64,000 nt of DNA from Flavisolibacter longurius (GTDB taxonomy: Bacteria > Bacteroidota > Bacteroidia > Chitinophagales > Chitinophagaceae): contig JABUMY010000005.1 of assembly GCA_013327885.1 (NCBI GenBank), positions 186,001 to 250,000 of the forward strand, given 5' to 3'. Below the pieces are notes generated by a model, which was not told the DNA's origin, searched no databases, and worked only from the letters and a program-made list of their open reading frames with translations. The translations under genes were made by a program, and so were the position numbers. The first letter of the stretch is position 1; each line of letters opens with the position of its first letter. Positions 17,692 through 26,484 of this stretch are shown in pieces.

Positions 17692-19518
17692 TTATCCAAT
17701 TTCTTCTTCCTGCAATTGCCGCTGGTACATTTGGTAATAGATTCCGCGTTTTTGCATCAGCGTTTCGTGGCTTCCTTCTTCCTTTAATTCGCCTTCATCC
17801 AGCACAATTATTTTATCAAAACCAAAGAGGTTGAACACCCGGTGTGTGATGAACACCGAGGTCTTTCCCTGCAGGTAGCCGGCCAGGTTGGTGATGATCT
17901 CTTTCTCCGTTCGTGCATCTACCGCGCTGAGGCAATCATCAAAGATCATGATGGGGGCTTCTTTCATCAGGGCACGGGCAATGGAGATGCGTTGCTTTTG
18001 CCCGCCGCTGAGCGATACGCCCCGCTCTCCTATTTCGGTTTGGTATCCTTTCGGAAAACCTTCAATATCCTTTGCCACGGCTGCTAGGCGTGCCGCCTCT
18101 TTTACCTTCTCCGGGTCTTTCCATTTGGTGCCGAATGAAATGTTGGCTTCAATGCTATCGCTAAAAAGAAAGCCATCCTGCGGCACATAGCTCATTTGGT
18201 TGCGCAGGTTTTCGAGCTTGATGGAATCAATGGGATGACCATCGAGCAAAAGCTTTCCTGTCGAAACATCATACAGTCGCAGGATAAGCTGGGCTAAGGT
18301 GGTCTTGCCACTCCCGGTGCGGCCCACCACGGCAATGCGTTCACCGGCGCGGATGTGCAGGTTTACATTGCGGATGGCTTCAATACCGGTATGCGCATAC
18401 GTAAATGAAACATTCTGCAGGTTGATGTCGCCGGCCAGCGGAACATCCACCGGTTTTGCGCTGTCCCTCACCAAGGGTGCCTGGTCCAAAAATTCATTCA
18501 GTCGTTTTTGCGAGGCCGCAGCCCGCTGGATCATGCTGGCTGTCCAACCAATGGCGCTCACGGGAAAAGTGAGCATGTTGATGTAGATAACAAATTCAAC
18601 AATCGTAGCCAGGTCAATGCCATTGCTGCCCTGGATGTAATAAATACCCCCGATCATGATCGTTAGCAAGGTGCTCAGGCCAATGAGCAGGGTCATAGAG
18701 GGAAAGTACAGGGCTTCTACTTTGGCAAGACCAACAGCGCCGCTGCGGTAGCGTTCACTGCTTTCTTCAAACGCCGTTTGCATGGCCTTTTCCTGCACAA
18801 AGGATTTGATCACCCGGATACCCGAATAGGCCTGTTGTGCCGTGGTGGTCAGGCTGCCCAATGCGGCCTGCACCGCTTCACTTTTTTTGTGGATGATGGT
18901 ATTGACAAAATAGATCGTTCCGGCAAGGATGGGCAGGGGCGAAAGCACATACAGCGTCAACTCTACATCCCGCTTCAGCATAAAATAAACACTTAACGAA
19001 ATCAGCGTGGCCAGGTTGATAAAATACATAATGGCCGGACCGGTGAACATCCGTACCCGGCTCACGTCTTCAGCCATGCGGCTCATCAGGTCACCGGTGC
19101 TGTGTGTTTTGTAAAAGGTAGCATCCAGCTTTTGGTAGTGTTCGTACACTTCGTTCTTTTGGTCGTACTCAATATGGCGGCTCATTACAATAATGGTCTG
19201 CCGCATCAGGAACATAAAAAAGCCGCGGATAAGCGCTGTGATGAGAATGACGATACCGCTGATGAGCACTACCTTCAGGGCAGTACCCTGCATGCCTTCT
19301 ATCCAGGTGATAAACTTCTGCACCAGTACATCATACGACCGGTGTTGTTCGCGGGGCTGGTAGCCGGGCAAATTTCGCTGGACAAACTCCAGGATAAATC
19401 CTGTGATCTGCGGCGCCAGTACACCAAAGTAATTGGAGATAACAATAAAGAGAATACCGATGCTCAAGCGAACCCGGTACTTCCAGAAATATTTATTGAG
19501 CGCCTTTAGATGCTTCAA
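17692..19518 (-). CDS. ABC exporter, fused permease/ATPase
   Basis: A 608-residue half-exporter of the MsbA/Mdl type in the inner membrane. Six transmembrane segments lie within residues 15-330. The ATPase domain has Walker A GRTGSGKTT (399-407), signature LSGGQKQR (503-510), Walker B IMIFDDC (523-529) and an H-loop FITHRVF. The residue that is normally the catalytic Glu is Asp528, as in the non-canonical half of heterodimeric exporters, but no partner gene is adjacent. The start codon is TTG at 19518, the only start giving the usual N terminus MKHLKALNKYFWKYR. Substrate unknown (lipid or drug). Confidence 0.88.
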   Translation of the reverse strand: MKHLKALNKYFWKYRVRLSIGILFIVISNYFGVLAPQITGFILEFVQRNLPGYQPREQHRSYDVLVQKFITWIEGMQGTALKVVLISGIVILITALIRGFFMFLMRQTIIVMSRHIEYDQKNEVYEHYQKLDATFYKTHSTGDLMSRMAEDVSRVRMFTGPAIMYFINLATLISLSVYFMLKRDVELTLYVLSPLPILAGTIYFVNTIIHKKSEAVQAALGSLTTTAQQAYSGIRVIKSFVQEKAMQTAFEESSERYRSGAVGLAKVEALYFPSMTLLIGLSTLLTIMIGGIYYIQGSNGIDLATIVEFVIYINMLTFPVSAIGWTASMIQRAAASQKRLNEFLDQAPLVRDSAKPVDVPLAGDINLQNVSFTYAHTGIEAIRNVNLHIRAGERIAVVGRTGSGKTTLAQLILRLYDVSTGKLLLDGHPIDSIKLENLRNQMSYVPQDGFLFSDSIEANISFGTKWKDPEKVKEAARLAAVAKDIEGFPKGYQTEIGERGVSLSGGQKQRISIARALMKEAPIMIFDDCLSAVDARTEKEIITNLAGYLQGKTSVFITHRVFNLFGFDKIIVLDEGELKEEGSHETLMQKRGIYYQMYQRQLQEEEIG

Positions 19519-19654
19519 GCCTGATTATATTTGGAAAGCAAAGGTAGGGACGTGAAACGTCAAACCGGAGAAGCGAAAGGGGAGTTTAGGATAACGTTGT
19601 GTTACACGCAGTGCCCGCCGCATGCTTTCAATACGAATCAATGAAATCAATCGC

Positions 19655-20665
19655 ATGGAAAAAGAAAAATTTGAAACATCAATAGAAGGGAACGAAGTGG
19701 TTGCCATCACCATCGGTAACAGTAAAAACCTTCGGGTCGGCATCTCTAATTATGGTGCAAGACTGGTAGAGGTTTTTTATGGAGATGTCAATGTGATCGT
19801 CTCCTTTCCTTCCCTCGAAGATTATTTTGTGGCGCCCAAGTTTTACCACGGCGCTACCATTGGGCGTTATGCCAACCGCATTAAAAACGGCGAGTTTACG
19901 CTGGATAACGCCGTATACACCCTGCGGGTAAACAACGGGCAGAATCACCTGCATGGCGGTCCTACCGGTTTTCATGCAAGGGTGTGGGAAGTAACGGCGC
20001 AACAGGAGAACAGCGTCACGCTGCGCTATCTTTCCGTGGATGGAGAAGAAGGATATCCTGGCAATGTGGATGTGTACGTCAACTTCACGGCCCGGGAAGA
20101 TGATGCGCTGGAAATATCTTACAAAGCCACTACAGATGCGGCAACACCGTTCAACATCACCAACCATGCTTATTTTAATTTGAATGGCGGCGGCACGGCC
20201 CTGGAACACCAGCTCCATATCAACGCCGACAGGTACACGCCTGTGAGCAAAGACCTGATACCGACCGGAATCGAATCAGTAGAAGGAACCGCTTTTGATT
20301 TCCGGCAAAGCAAAAAGATTGGTAAGGACATTAACAATGCTGAAGAACAGGTCAGTATTGGCGGCGGTTATGATCACAATTTTGTGTTGACCAAAGAAAG
20401 CGAGAATAGCCTCACACTCGCTGCCAGGGCCGTTGGCGATAAAACAGGCATCGTGATGGAAACCTACACCACCGAACCCGGAGTGCAATTGTTTTCCGGC
20501 AACTTCACCGAGGAGGTTTTGCCCAACAGCTACCGCACCAGTTTTTGCCTGGAAACACAGCATTACCCGGATTCACCAAACCAGCCCCATTTTCCAAACA
20601 CGATCCTGGAGCCAGGAAAGGAGTTTACATCCACAACCGTTTATAAATTTTCAAAAGAGGTATAA
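19655..20665 (+). CDS. galM: Aldose 1-epimerase (galactose mutarotase)
   Basis: A 336-residue mutarotase that converts beta- to alpha-anomers of galactose and glucose. Seen: substrate loop NGQNHLHGGPTGFHARVWE near residue 95, catalytic His in NITNHAYFNLNGG near 170, GGYDHNFVL near 237 and the catalytic Glu in TSFCLETQHYPDSPNQPHFP near 300. I prefer ATG 19655 (MEKEKFET) over the upstream ATG 19622, which adds eleven residues unlike the family. No signal peptide is visible, so it is cytoplasmic. Confidence 0.93.
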   Translation: MEKEKFETSIEGNEVVAITIGNSKNLRVGISNYGARLVEVFYGDVNVIVSFPSLEDYFVAPKFYHGATIGRYANRIKNGEFTLDNAVYTLRVNNGQNHLHGGPTGFHARVWEVTAQQENSVTLRYLSVDGEEGYPGNVDVYVNFTAREDDALEISYKATTDAATPFNITNHAYFNLNGGGTALEHQLHINADRYTPVSKDLIPTGIESVEGTAFDFRQSKKIGKDINNAEEQVSIGGGYDHNFVLTKESENSLTLAARAVGDKTGIVMETYTTEPGVQLFSGNFTEEVLPNSYRTSFCLETQHYPDSPNQPHFPNTILEPGKEFTSTTVYKFSKEV

Positions 20666-20946
20666 GGTTGAAGGGTTGAAAAGTTGATTATATAGAAAGG
20701 AGATGAAGCAAAAGCAACATTCTATAACAAGACTACTCCCATCACACCAACTAGCAGATCAGCAGCTTTTTTTGGCGAAAAAACAATTAAAGCAACCAAA
20801 GAAAATCATTGGTTTGCTGGATTACGCTGGCAGTAATGTTGGTAGCACACATCGATCATTTCTAAGCAAAAGCTTTTGCTTGAATTATTCATCCAAACAT
20901 TTGCAAACTCACCCGGCTGCTAGCGAAACCCTTTCGCTTCCCGCCA

Positions 20947-21087
20947 GTTGCCCCGCCGCTTTAGCGCGGGGATTTAGAAAAGGAAAAAACTTTTCTGTAT
21001 CGGCTTTAGCCGAAGCGGTTCGGCTAAAGCCGATACAGGATAGAAGATCAAAACCATAGCAACCCCGCGCTAAAGCAACGGGGCAAC
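20947..21087. repeat. Nested palindrome, REPIN-like element
   Basis: A 141-bp element. Outer arms: GTTGCCCCG plus CTTTAGCGCGGGG (20947-20955, 20959-20971) pair with CCCCGCGCTAAAG plus CGGGGCAAC (21063-21075, 21079-21087), with one 3-nt mismatch block. Inner arms: an 18-bp perfect inverted repeat, 20995-21012 with 21021-21038, around an 8-nt loop. Each inner arm contains its own short palindrome (CGGCTTTAGCCG). The rest of the 20666-21174 gap holds no credible gene. The structure resembles inverted pairs of REP palindromes; it may also act as terminator for galM or smc. Confidence 0.75.
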
Positions 21088-21113
21088 TGCAGAGAGAAGC
21101 GATTTAAAAACAA

Positions 21114-21166
21114 CTACTCGCTACTAATCACTGTCTACTCGCTACTCGCTACTGGCTACTCGCTAT
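21114..21166. repeat. Degenerate CTACTCG tandem words
   Basis: Between the palindromic element and the smc stop codon, words such as CTACTCG, CTACTAATCA and CTACTGG repeat about seven times. Units are irregular in length, so this is not a CRISPR array. Confidence 0.6.
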
Positions 21167-21174
21167 ATCTCTCA

Positions 21175-24100
21175 TTAATTCAGGCTCCTGAAATCCACCG
21201 GCACCAACCGGCTCACCCCTGGCTCCTGCATCGTTACGCCATAGATCACATCCACCGCACTCATGGTGGTTTTGTTGTGCGTAACTATGATAAACTGCGA
21301 GTTGTTGCTGAACTCACGGATCATCTTCGTAAACTTACCTACGTTGGCATCATCGAGTGGTGCATCCACCTCATCGAGGATACAGAACGGTGCCGGCTTA
21401 ATAAGGTAGATCGCAAACAGCAGGGCTGTTGCCGTCAGGGTTCGTTCGCCACCGCTTAACTGGCCAATGCTGCTGGGCCGCTTGCCCTTGGGCTTGGCCA
21501 GAATATCAATGCCTGTTTCAGCCAGGTTATCCGGCTTTTCCAGGATAAGGTCACACTGATCGTCTTCGGTAAACAGCGCCTTGAACACTTTAATAAAGTT
21601 TTCCCGAACCTGGTTAAAGGTGTCCAAAAACTTTTGGTTGGCCGTTGTTTCCACTTCGGCAATCGTCTGCATCAGGCTTTGCTTGGCATTTACCAAATCA
21701 TTTTTTTGCTCTACGATAAACTCGTAACGCTTGCGCATTTCCTCAAAGGCTTCAATGGCCGTTGGGTTTACCTCGCCCAGGTTCTCCAGGCGCTTTTTCA
21801 TTTTATCCGACTTTTCCTGCAGTTCCTCCACCGGCACTTCCGAAGACCGGCCTTCGTCCAAAATATCTTCAAGCTGGATCTTGAATTCTACATTCAATCG
21901 CTCCTTGGTGCCAGCCAGTTGCAGCTTCAGGTCATTCAGCTTGTCTTTTATGGCAGCCAGCAGGTGCTCGATGCCTTCTTTTTCTTTTACTTTTTGGCGC
22001 AGCAGGCTTTCCTTTTCGCTTAGCTGGTTGCGCAGGTTGTAGTAGGACTGGTCGGCTTCGTTCAGGGCACTCTCTTCGCTTTCACGGCGGCGCATCAAAC
22101 CGTACAGGCCTTCTTCAATTTCTTTCAGCGCATCTTCCGACTGCACAATATCCTCGGTGGTGATCTTCAACTGCGAGGTGTTGGTTTCTACCTGGCTGCG
22201 CAGGTCGGCCAACTGGTTGCTCTTGAACTGCAGTTCCTGCTTCAGGCTGGCGATCTTGCTCTGCTGGCGGGTTACCTGCAGGTTTACATTGTTGTACTGC
22301 GTATTGAGAGTATTGTACTCCACTTCTATTGTGCGGTAATCTTCCTCCGCCTTCTGCAACCCATCGGCGTATTCGGCCAAAGAAGCATTCAGTTCCGTCA
22401 GCTCGTTGCGTACATTTTGTATAGATAAGTTAGTGTTCTCCAACTGCTCGTTTAACTCTTCGATGCGGTTTTGCGAGGTCGCCTGCGAATGCTGCAGGTT
22501 TTCCAGCTTGTTCTGCAAGCCGTACAACTCGTTGCTCACCTGCTGGATTTCCCTTTCGGTCTGGCGGATCACGTTTTCCTTGAGGTCGTGGTTAAAGGCA
22601 ATTACCTCGTTGTGACGGGCCTGGATCTGGCTGTTCAACTCCGTTACCACTTCTTTTTGCGCGGCAATTTCCTGCGCCAGCTTGGCCAGGTTCTTAGCCC
22701 GGCCAATTTTTTTGCCTTCAAACAGCCCCACGCTACCACCGCTCAGCGTGTACTTGCCCTTTACATATTTTCCGTGCTTTTCCAGGATGATGGCGCCGTT
22801 GCTTGATTGCAGGGCCGACTCGTCTTCCGCAATAAACACATTGTTAAGCAACTGCTCGGCCAGCGAACGGTATTGCGCATCCACTTCTATCACATCCATG
22901 GCGGCAATGGTGCTTGCCGGCTGGGCACCGGCGGCCGTGTTGCCCGCAACTTTGTCCAGCAGGAAAAAGTTGGCCTTTCCTTTTTTGTTGCTGTCCAACA
23001 GGTGCACCGCCTGCATGCCTTCTTCCAGGTTGGCCACCACGTAATAGTTCAGGTAAGGCTCCAGCACGTTCTCAACTGCCGCACGGTATTCTTCCTTTAC
23101 ATAAATAATATCCGAAAGAATGGGCGCTGTATGGTTCCAGCCTTTGTTGTTGTGCAGGAACTTCACGCTTTCGGGGTAACCTTCCATGCTGTCGATAAGG
23201 CTTTTCAGCAGGTCGTGTTCGTTCTTTTTGGCATCCAGCGTACGGTTTTCCACCGCCAACGTAGCCCGTAAACCTTCCAGCACACCCTGTGTTTTCAGGA
23301 TCTGCTCTTTTGTATTGTTATGATGCGTTTGCAACTGCTCCAGGTCTTTTTGCCTGGCGGCCAGCGCCTCTTCTTTTTCGGCCTTGCCCTGCTGCAATCC
23401 TGCAATCTGGTCTTCACGGTTGGCCTTGTCTTCTTCCATGTGCCAGATGGTGCGCTGCAGGTTTTGAATGGAAGTATCGGCAACCGCCACTTTTTTCTCC
23501 GCGTCAAACTGGCTGCGCTGCACTTGCTGGTACGAAGAGCGAAGCTGGTTGACCACATTGCGCTTTTCATCCACTACGCTTCTGCGGGCATCCACTTCTT
23601 TTCGCAGCTCTTCAAACTGCTTCACCAATCCTTGCAGCACTTCCTCTTCTTCGCCAATCTGCTTTTGGGTAAACTGGATGCTTTCTTCAATGCCGGTCAC
23701 CTGGCCTTCGGCCTTGCTTAAAAACTGCGAAAGGTTTCCCTCCCGTTCGTGGAGGTATTGCAGGCGTTGCGTTGCCAGGTTTTTTTCGTTCTCGCGGGTG
23801 CGAAGCGTTTGCACCAGTTCGTTGAACGATTGCTGCAAAGCATGCAGCTCCTGTTCTTTTTCAATAAAGCCCACCCGCTCCTGCTCAATGGCCGCTTCGC
23901 CGGTGGCAATTTCGGCTTCCAGTGCTATGCGTTTATCGGTTTCGGCTTCGTGCTTTTCGTTCAGGTCCTTGTAGGTAAGGTTAAAGCCTTCCAGCGCCGC
24001 TTTGGCCAGCTCAATGCTAACCTCGCGGTATTCTTTTTTGATCTCGTAATACTTCTGTGCTTTTTTGGCCTGGTTCTCCAGGGTCTTCAACTGGTTGTTG

Positions 24101-24693
24101 ATCTCGAACAGGAGGTCCTCGATGCGGGCCAGGTCCTGCTCGGTGGCATCCAGCTTTTGCTTGGCTTCTTTTTTCCGGGTTTTGTAAATGGAGATACCGG
24201 CAGCCTGCTCCAGCATGCGGCGGCGGCTGTTGTCCTTGTCCTTGATCAGATCATCCACCATGCCCAGCTCAATGATAGCATAGCTGTCGGTGGACACACC
24301 CGTATCCATGAACAGGTTCTGGATGTCCTTCAGGCGGCACTGCACATCGTTCAGGCGGTATTCACTCTCGCCGTTCTTGTAAAACTTGCGGGTGATGGTA
24401 ACGGTGCTGAATTCCGTGGGCAGGAGGTTCTTGGTATTTTCAAAGGTGAGGCTCACCTCCGCAAGGCCGCTGGCACTGCGGGTTTTGGAGCCGTTGAACA
24501 CCAGGCTTTCCAGGTTTTCGGATCGGAGGTGGGAGATCTTTTGCTCGCCAATGACCCAGCGGATGCTGTCCACGATGTTGCTTTTTCCGCAACCATTGGG
24601 ACCCACGATCCCGGTGATGTTCTCATCGAAATTCACCTGGGTTTTATCGGCAAAACTCTTGAACCCCTTTATATCTAAAGACTTTAATCGCAA
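21175..24693 (-). CDS. smc: Chromosome segregation protein SMC
   Basis: A 1172-residue structural-maintenance-of-chromosomes ATPase that forms a long coiled-coil dimer and compacts and segregates the chromosome. The N-terminal head has Walker A GPNGCGKSNIVDS (31-43); two long Glu/Lys/Gln-rich coiled coils flank a hinge at about 505-665 (LIDSMEGYPESVKFLHNN to YTLSGGSVGLF); the C-terminal head has the signature QLSGGERTLTATAL and Walker B PFCILDEVDAPLDD. The start codon is TTG (24693), giving the family's standard MRLKSLDIKGFKSFADKT. A -7 element lies 22-29 bp upstream. Confidence 0.97.
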   Translation of the reverse strand: MRLKSLDIKGFKSFADKTQVNFDENITGIVGPNGCGKSNIVDSIRWVIGEQKISHLRSENLESLVFNGSKTRSASGLAEVSLTFENTKNLLPTEFSTVTITRKFYKNGESEYRLNDVQCRLKDIQNLFMDTGVSTDSYAIIELGMVDDLIKDKDNSRRRMLEQAAGISIYKTRKKEAKQKLDATEQDLARIEDLLFEINNQLKTLENQAKKAQKYYEIKKEYREVSIELAKAALEGFNLTYKDLNEKHEAETDKRIALEAEIATGEAAIEQERVGFIEKEQELHALQQSFNELVQTLRTRENEKNLATQRLQYLHEREGNLSQFLSKAEGQVTGIEESIQFTQKQIGEEEEVLQGLVKQFEELRKEVDARRSVVDEKRNVVNQLRSSYQQVQRSQFDAEKKVAVADTSIQNLQRTIWHMEEDKANREDQIAGLQQGKAEKEEALAARQKDLEQLQTHHNNTKEQILKTQGVLEGLRATLAVENRTLDAKKNEHDLLKSLIDSMEGYPESVKFLHNNKGWNHTAPILSDIIYVKEEYRAAVENVLEPYLNYYVVANLEEGMQAVHLLDSNKKGKANFFLLDKVAGNTAAGAQPASTIAAMDVIEVDAQYRSLAEQLLNNVFIAEDESALQSSNGAIILEKHGKYVKGKYTLSGGSVGLFEGKKIGRAKNLAKLAQEIAAQKEVVTELNSQIQARHNEVIAFNHDLKENVIRQTEREIQQVSNELYGLQNKLENLQHSQATSQNRIEELNEQLENTNLSIQNVRNELTELNASLAEYADGLQKAEEDYRTIEVEYNTLNTQYNNVNLQVTRQQSKIASLKQELQFKSNQLADLRSQVETNTSQLKITTEDIVQSEDALKEIEEGLYGLMRRRESEESALNEADQSYYNLRNQLSEKESLLRQKVKEKEGIEHLLAAIKDKLNDLKLQLAGTKERLNVEFKIQLEDILDEGRSSEVPVEELQEKSDKMKKRLENLGEVNPTAIEAFEEMRKRYEFIVEQKNDLVNAKQSLMQTIAEVETTANQKFLDTFNQVRENFIKVFKALFTEDDQCDLILEKPDNLAETGIDILAKPKGKRPSSIGQLSGGERTLTATALLFAIYLIKPAPFCILDEVDAPLDDANVGKFTKMIREFSNNSQFIIVTHNKTTMSAVDVIYGVTMQEPGVSRLVPVDFRSLN

Positions 24694-24714
24694 TTTTCAG
24701 GTTTTTGAAGGTGG

Positions 24715-24722
24715 CAAATATA
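24715..24722 (-). promoter_or_regulatory. Candidate -7 element for smc
   Basis: The minus strand reads TATATTTG, a full TAnnTTTG match, giving a predicted leader of about 15-20 nt before the TTG start. A -33 TTTG is not evident. Confidence 0.5.
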
Positions 24723-24947
24723 ACGGTTGCAGTCTATACCTGCCCGGCTTTAACAAGCCCGGCGGGAAGGGTGTGTGGCGGATAGCAGTAAAGCTAAAGG
24801 GTTGATTTAAGTCCAATCAGGGAGATATATGAAATAATCATCAGAAGAGATGTTACGGTATAACTTTTTATTAAACGATTATTTTAAATTGGTTGTGGAA
24901 ATGCAACTGTTAGTGGCAATGGCAACCCTATTGAAAGTCTAAGAGCG

Positions 24948-25409
24948 ATGTTTACAATTGAGCAAGTAGATGATATTATCGTTAAGAAGGACAGTTCACC
25001 GTTTTTGAAAGTAAAACGCAAGTTCGGTTGGGGTATAACATCAAAATTCTTCCGACAAGAAAAGCTAATATTGGAATCTTACCTTATTACTCCCTTCCTT
25101 TTCCAAAAAGTGAAGATTAACTATCAGGATTTGCCAAATCCAATTGAATTGCGCAAGAACAGTAAACTGTATTATGCTTTGCACTGTAATGACGAAGTCT
25201 TTTCATTAAAGCTGAGGTATTTTCGTAAGCCTTCATTCATTTTGTACAAGAAAGATTCAGAGGTAGCTCATATCAGTGGACTGAGGCTAGTGACATTTGG
25301 CGGGAGAGCCTACAAGATGGAAACAAGTATTAATGATGACGAAGAAAACACGCTACTATTGATTTTGTTTTTATCACAGTTGAGAGGTTTTGGAGGAGGA
25401 AACCCATAG
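24948..25409 (+). CDS. Hypothetical protein, AT-rich orphan gene
   Basis: A 153-residue protein starting MFTIEQVDDIIVKKDSSPFL. It is rich in Lys/Phe/Tyr and predicted mostly beta (KVKRKFGWGITSKF, LRYFRKPSFILYKK, HISGLRLVTFGG), with no signal peptide or membrane segment and a C-terminal acidic turn then LLLILFLSQLRGFGGG. The coding sequence is visibly richer in A/T than its neighbours and uses more AAA/ATT codons, which hints at acquisition or weak selection. I recognise no family. It is flanked by noncoding spacers of about 230-250 bp on both sides. Confidence 0.6.
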   Translation: MFTIEQVDDIIVKKDSSPFLKVKRKFGWGITSKFFRQEKLILESYLITPFLFQKVKINYQDLPNPIELRKNSKLYYALHCNDEVFSLKLRYFRKPSFILYKKDSEVAHISGLRLVTFGGRAYKMETSINDDEENTLLLILFLSQLRGFGGGNP

Positions 25410-25636
25410 GCAGGAGTTGCTAAAACACCGCTAACATGCGCTTCTCTAACTTTTCCCTTCAACCCGTTTTCCCAATGAACAATATAACGGCCTGTTATGG
25501 CCTGTATTCTTATTTGCTTTCTTCGCCGTCCCTTACTATGAACCATGTACATCCTGAGCAAAATCACCTTTCCGTTTGAAGAAATTCACATAACCATCCG
25601 GGCAGAAAGGGCAGTTTTGTGGCTTAAATACATCGC

Positions 25637-26410
25637 ATGAAAATCATCGTTCCCGTTGACTTTTCCGACGTGGCTGTCAATGCAGCCGAGTTTACCGCTC
25701 AAATGCTGGACGGTTATTACGGCGCCACCCTGGTGCTGTTTCATATGTACCGTTCCGAAACAGAGGAAAAGATCGTGGAGAACCGCCTCTCCTGGCTAAA
25801 AGAAACCCTGCAGCTTCAGTTCAAGGTAAAGATGGAAACCAAAACAGAGATGGGTGATGATTTCATTGGCGCCCTTGCCCGCCAGGTTCGTCACCAGGAT
25901 GCTGACCTGGTAGTGATGGCCGTTACCGACCGGATGAAGATCATTGAGGACAGCTATTCGCTGCAGATGATCGTACAAAGCCTTTGCCCCGTGCTGGTGG
26001 TTCCGGCCGGCTTTGCCTTCAAAGGAATTCGCAACGTGGCCCTTGCCTGCGATTTCAAAAAAGCAACCACCTCTATTCCGCTGGAGCCGGTAAAAAAGAT
26101 CCTCAACCTCTTTCGGCCGCAACTGCACATTGTGCATGTTAACCGGGACATTTATATTTCGCTGAACGAGGAAGTGGCCGCGCAAAGAGCCGAGCTCGAA
26201 GACATGTTTGCAAGCTACCAGCCCGAGTTTCACTTTATCACCACCTATGGTTTTCATGAATCCTTGCGGCAGTTTATTACAGACAAGGACATCGACATGG
26301 TGCTGACCTTTCCGCGCAAGCACAGCTTTTTCAACTACCTCCTAAAGGGAACCAATACCCGCAAACTGGTGTACGAAACCGAAGTGCCGGTGTTGGCCAC
26401 GCATGAATAA
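25637..26410 (+). CDS. Universal stress protein, tandem UspA domains
   Basis: A 257-residue protein of two UspA-like halves. The first begins MKIIVPVDFSDVAVNAAEFT and ends near residue 135 with PVLVVPAGF; the second starts IRNVALACDFKKATTSIP and ends with VYETEVPVLATHE. The ATP-binding GX2GX9GS motif is not evident in either half, so it may belong to the non-nucleotide-binding group. Universal stress proteins help survival under starvation or stress; the partner is unknown. It appears monocistronic. Confidence 0.88.
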   Translation: MKIIVPVDFSDVAVNAAEFTAQMLDGYYGATLVLFHMYRSETEEKIVENRLSWLKETLQLQFKVKMETKTEMGDDFIGALARQVRHQDADLVVMAVTDRMKIIEDSYSLQMIVQSLCPVLVVPAGFAFKGIRNVALACDFKKATTSIPLEPVKKILNLFRPQLHIVHVNRDIYISLNEEVAAQRAELEDMFASYQPEFHFITTYGFHESLRQFITDKDIDMVLTFPRKHSFFNYLLKGTNTRKLVYETEVPVLATHE

Positions 26411-26470
26411 ACCCTGTACTAAAACCGGCTGGCAGCAGAAGGAATGCAGGTTTGATTACCCCAACTACTG

Positions 26471-26478
26471 TAGCTTTG
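26471..26478 (+). promoter_or_regulatory. Start-proximal -7 element for LpxR-like gene
   Basis: TAGCTTTG matches TAnnTTTG and ends 6 nt before the ATG. A TTTG lies 16 nt upstream, shorter than the usual 19-21 nt spacing. Confidence 0.5.
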
Positions 26479-26484
26479 CCGTGC

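Noticed and set aside
20703-21059. A 118-codon open frame on the + strand between galM and smc
   Set aside because: It runs through the palindromic element, so its second half is repeat sequence; no domain, and no promoter or start context beyond an AGGAG-like GGAG before the ATG.
21114-21166. Tandem CTACTCG units as a possible CRISPR array
   Set aside because: Units are about 7 nt and irregular, without 25-40 nt repeats or unique spacers, and no cas gene is present.
23749-24678. A 309-codon open frame on the + strand
   Set aside because: Antisense to the smc head and coiled coil; hydrophobic composition is the complement of Glu/Lys/Gln codons.
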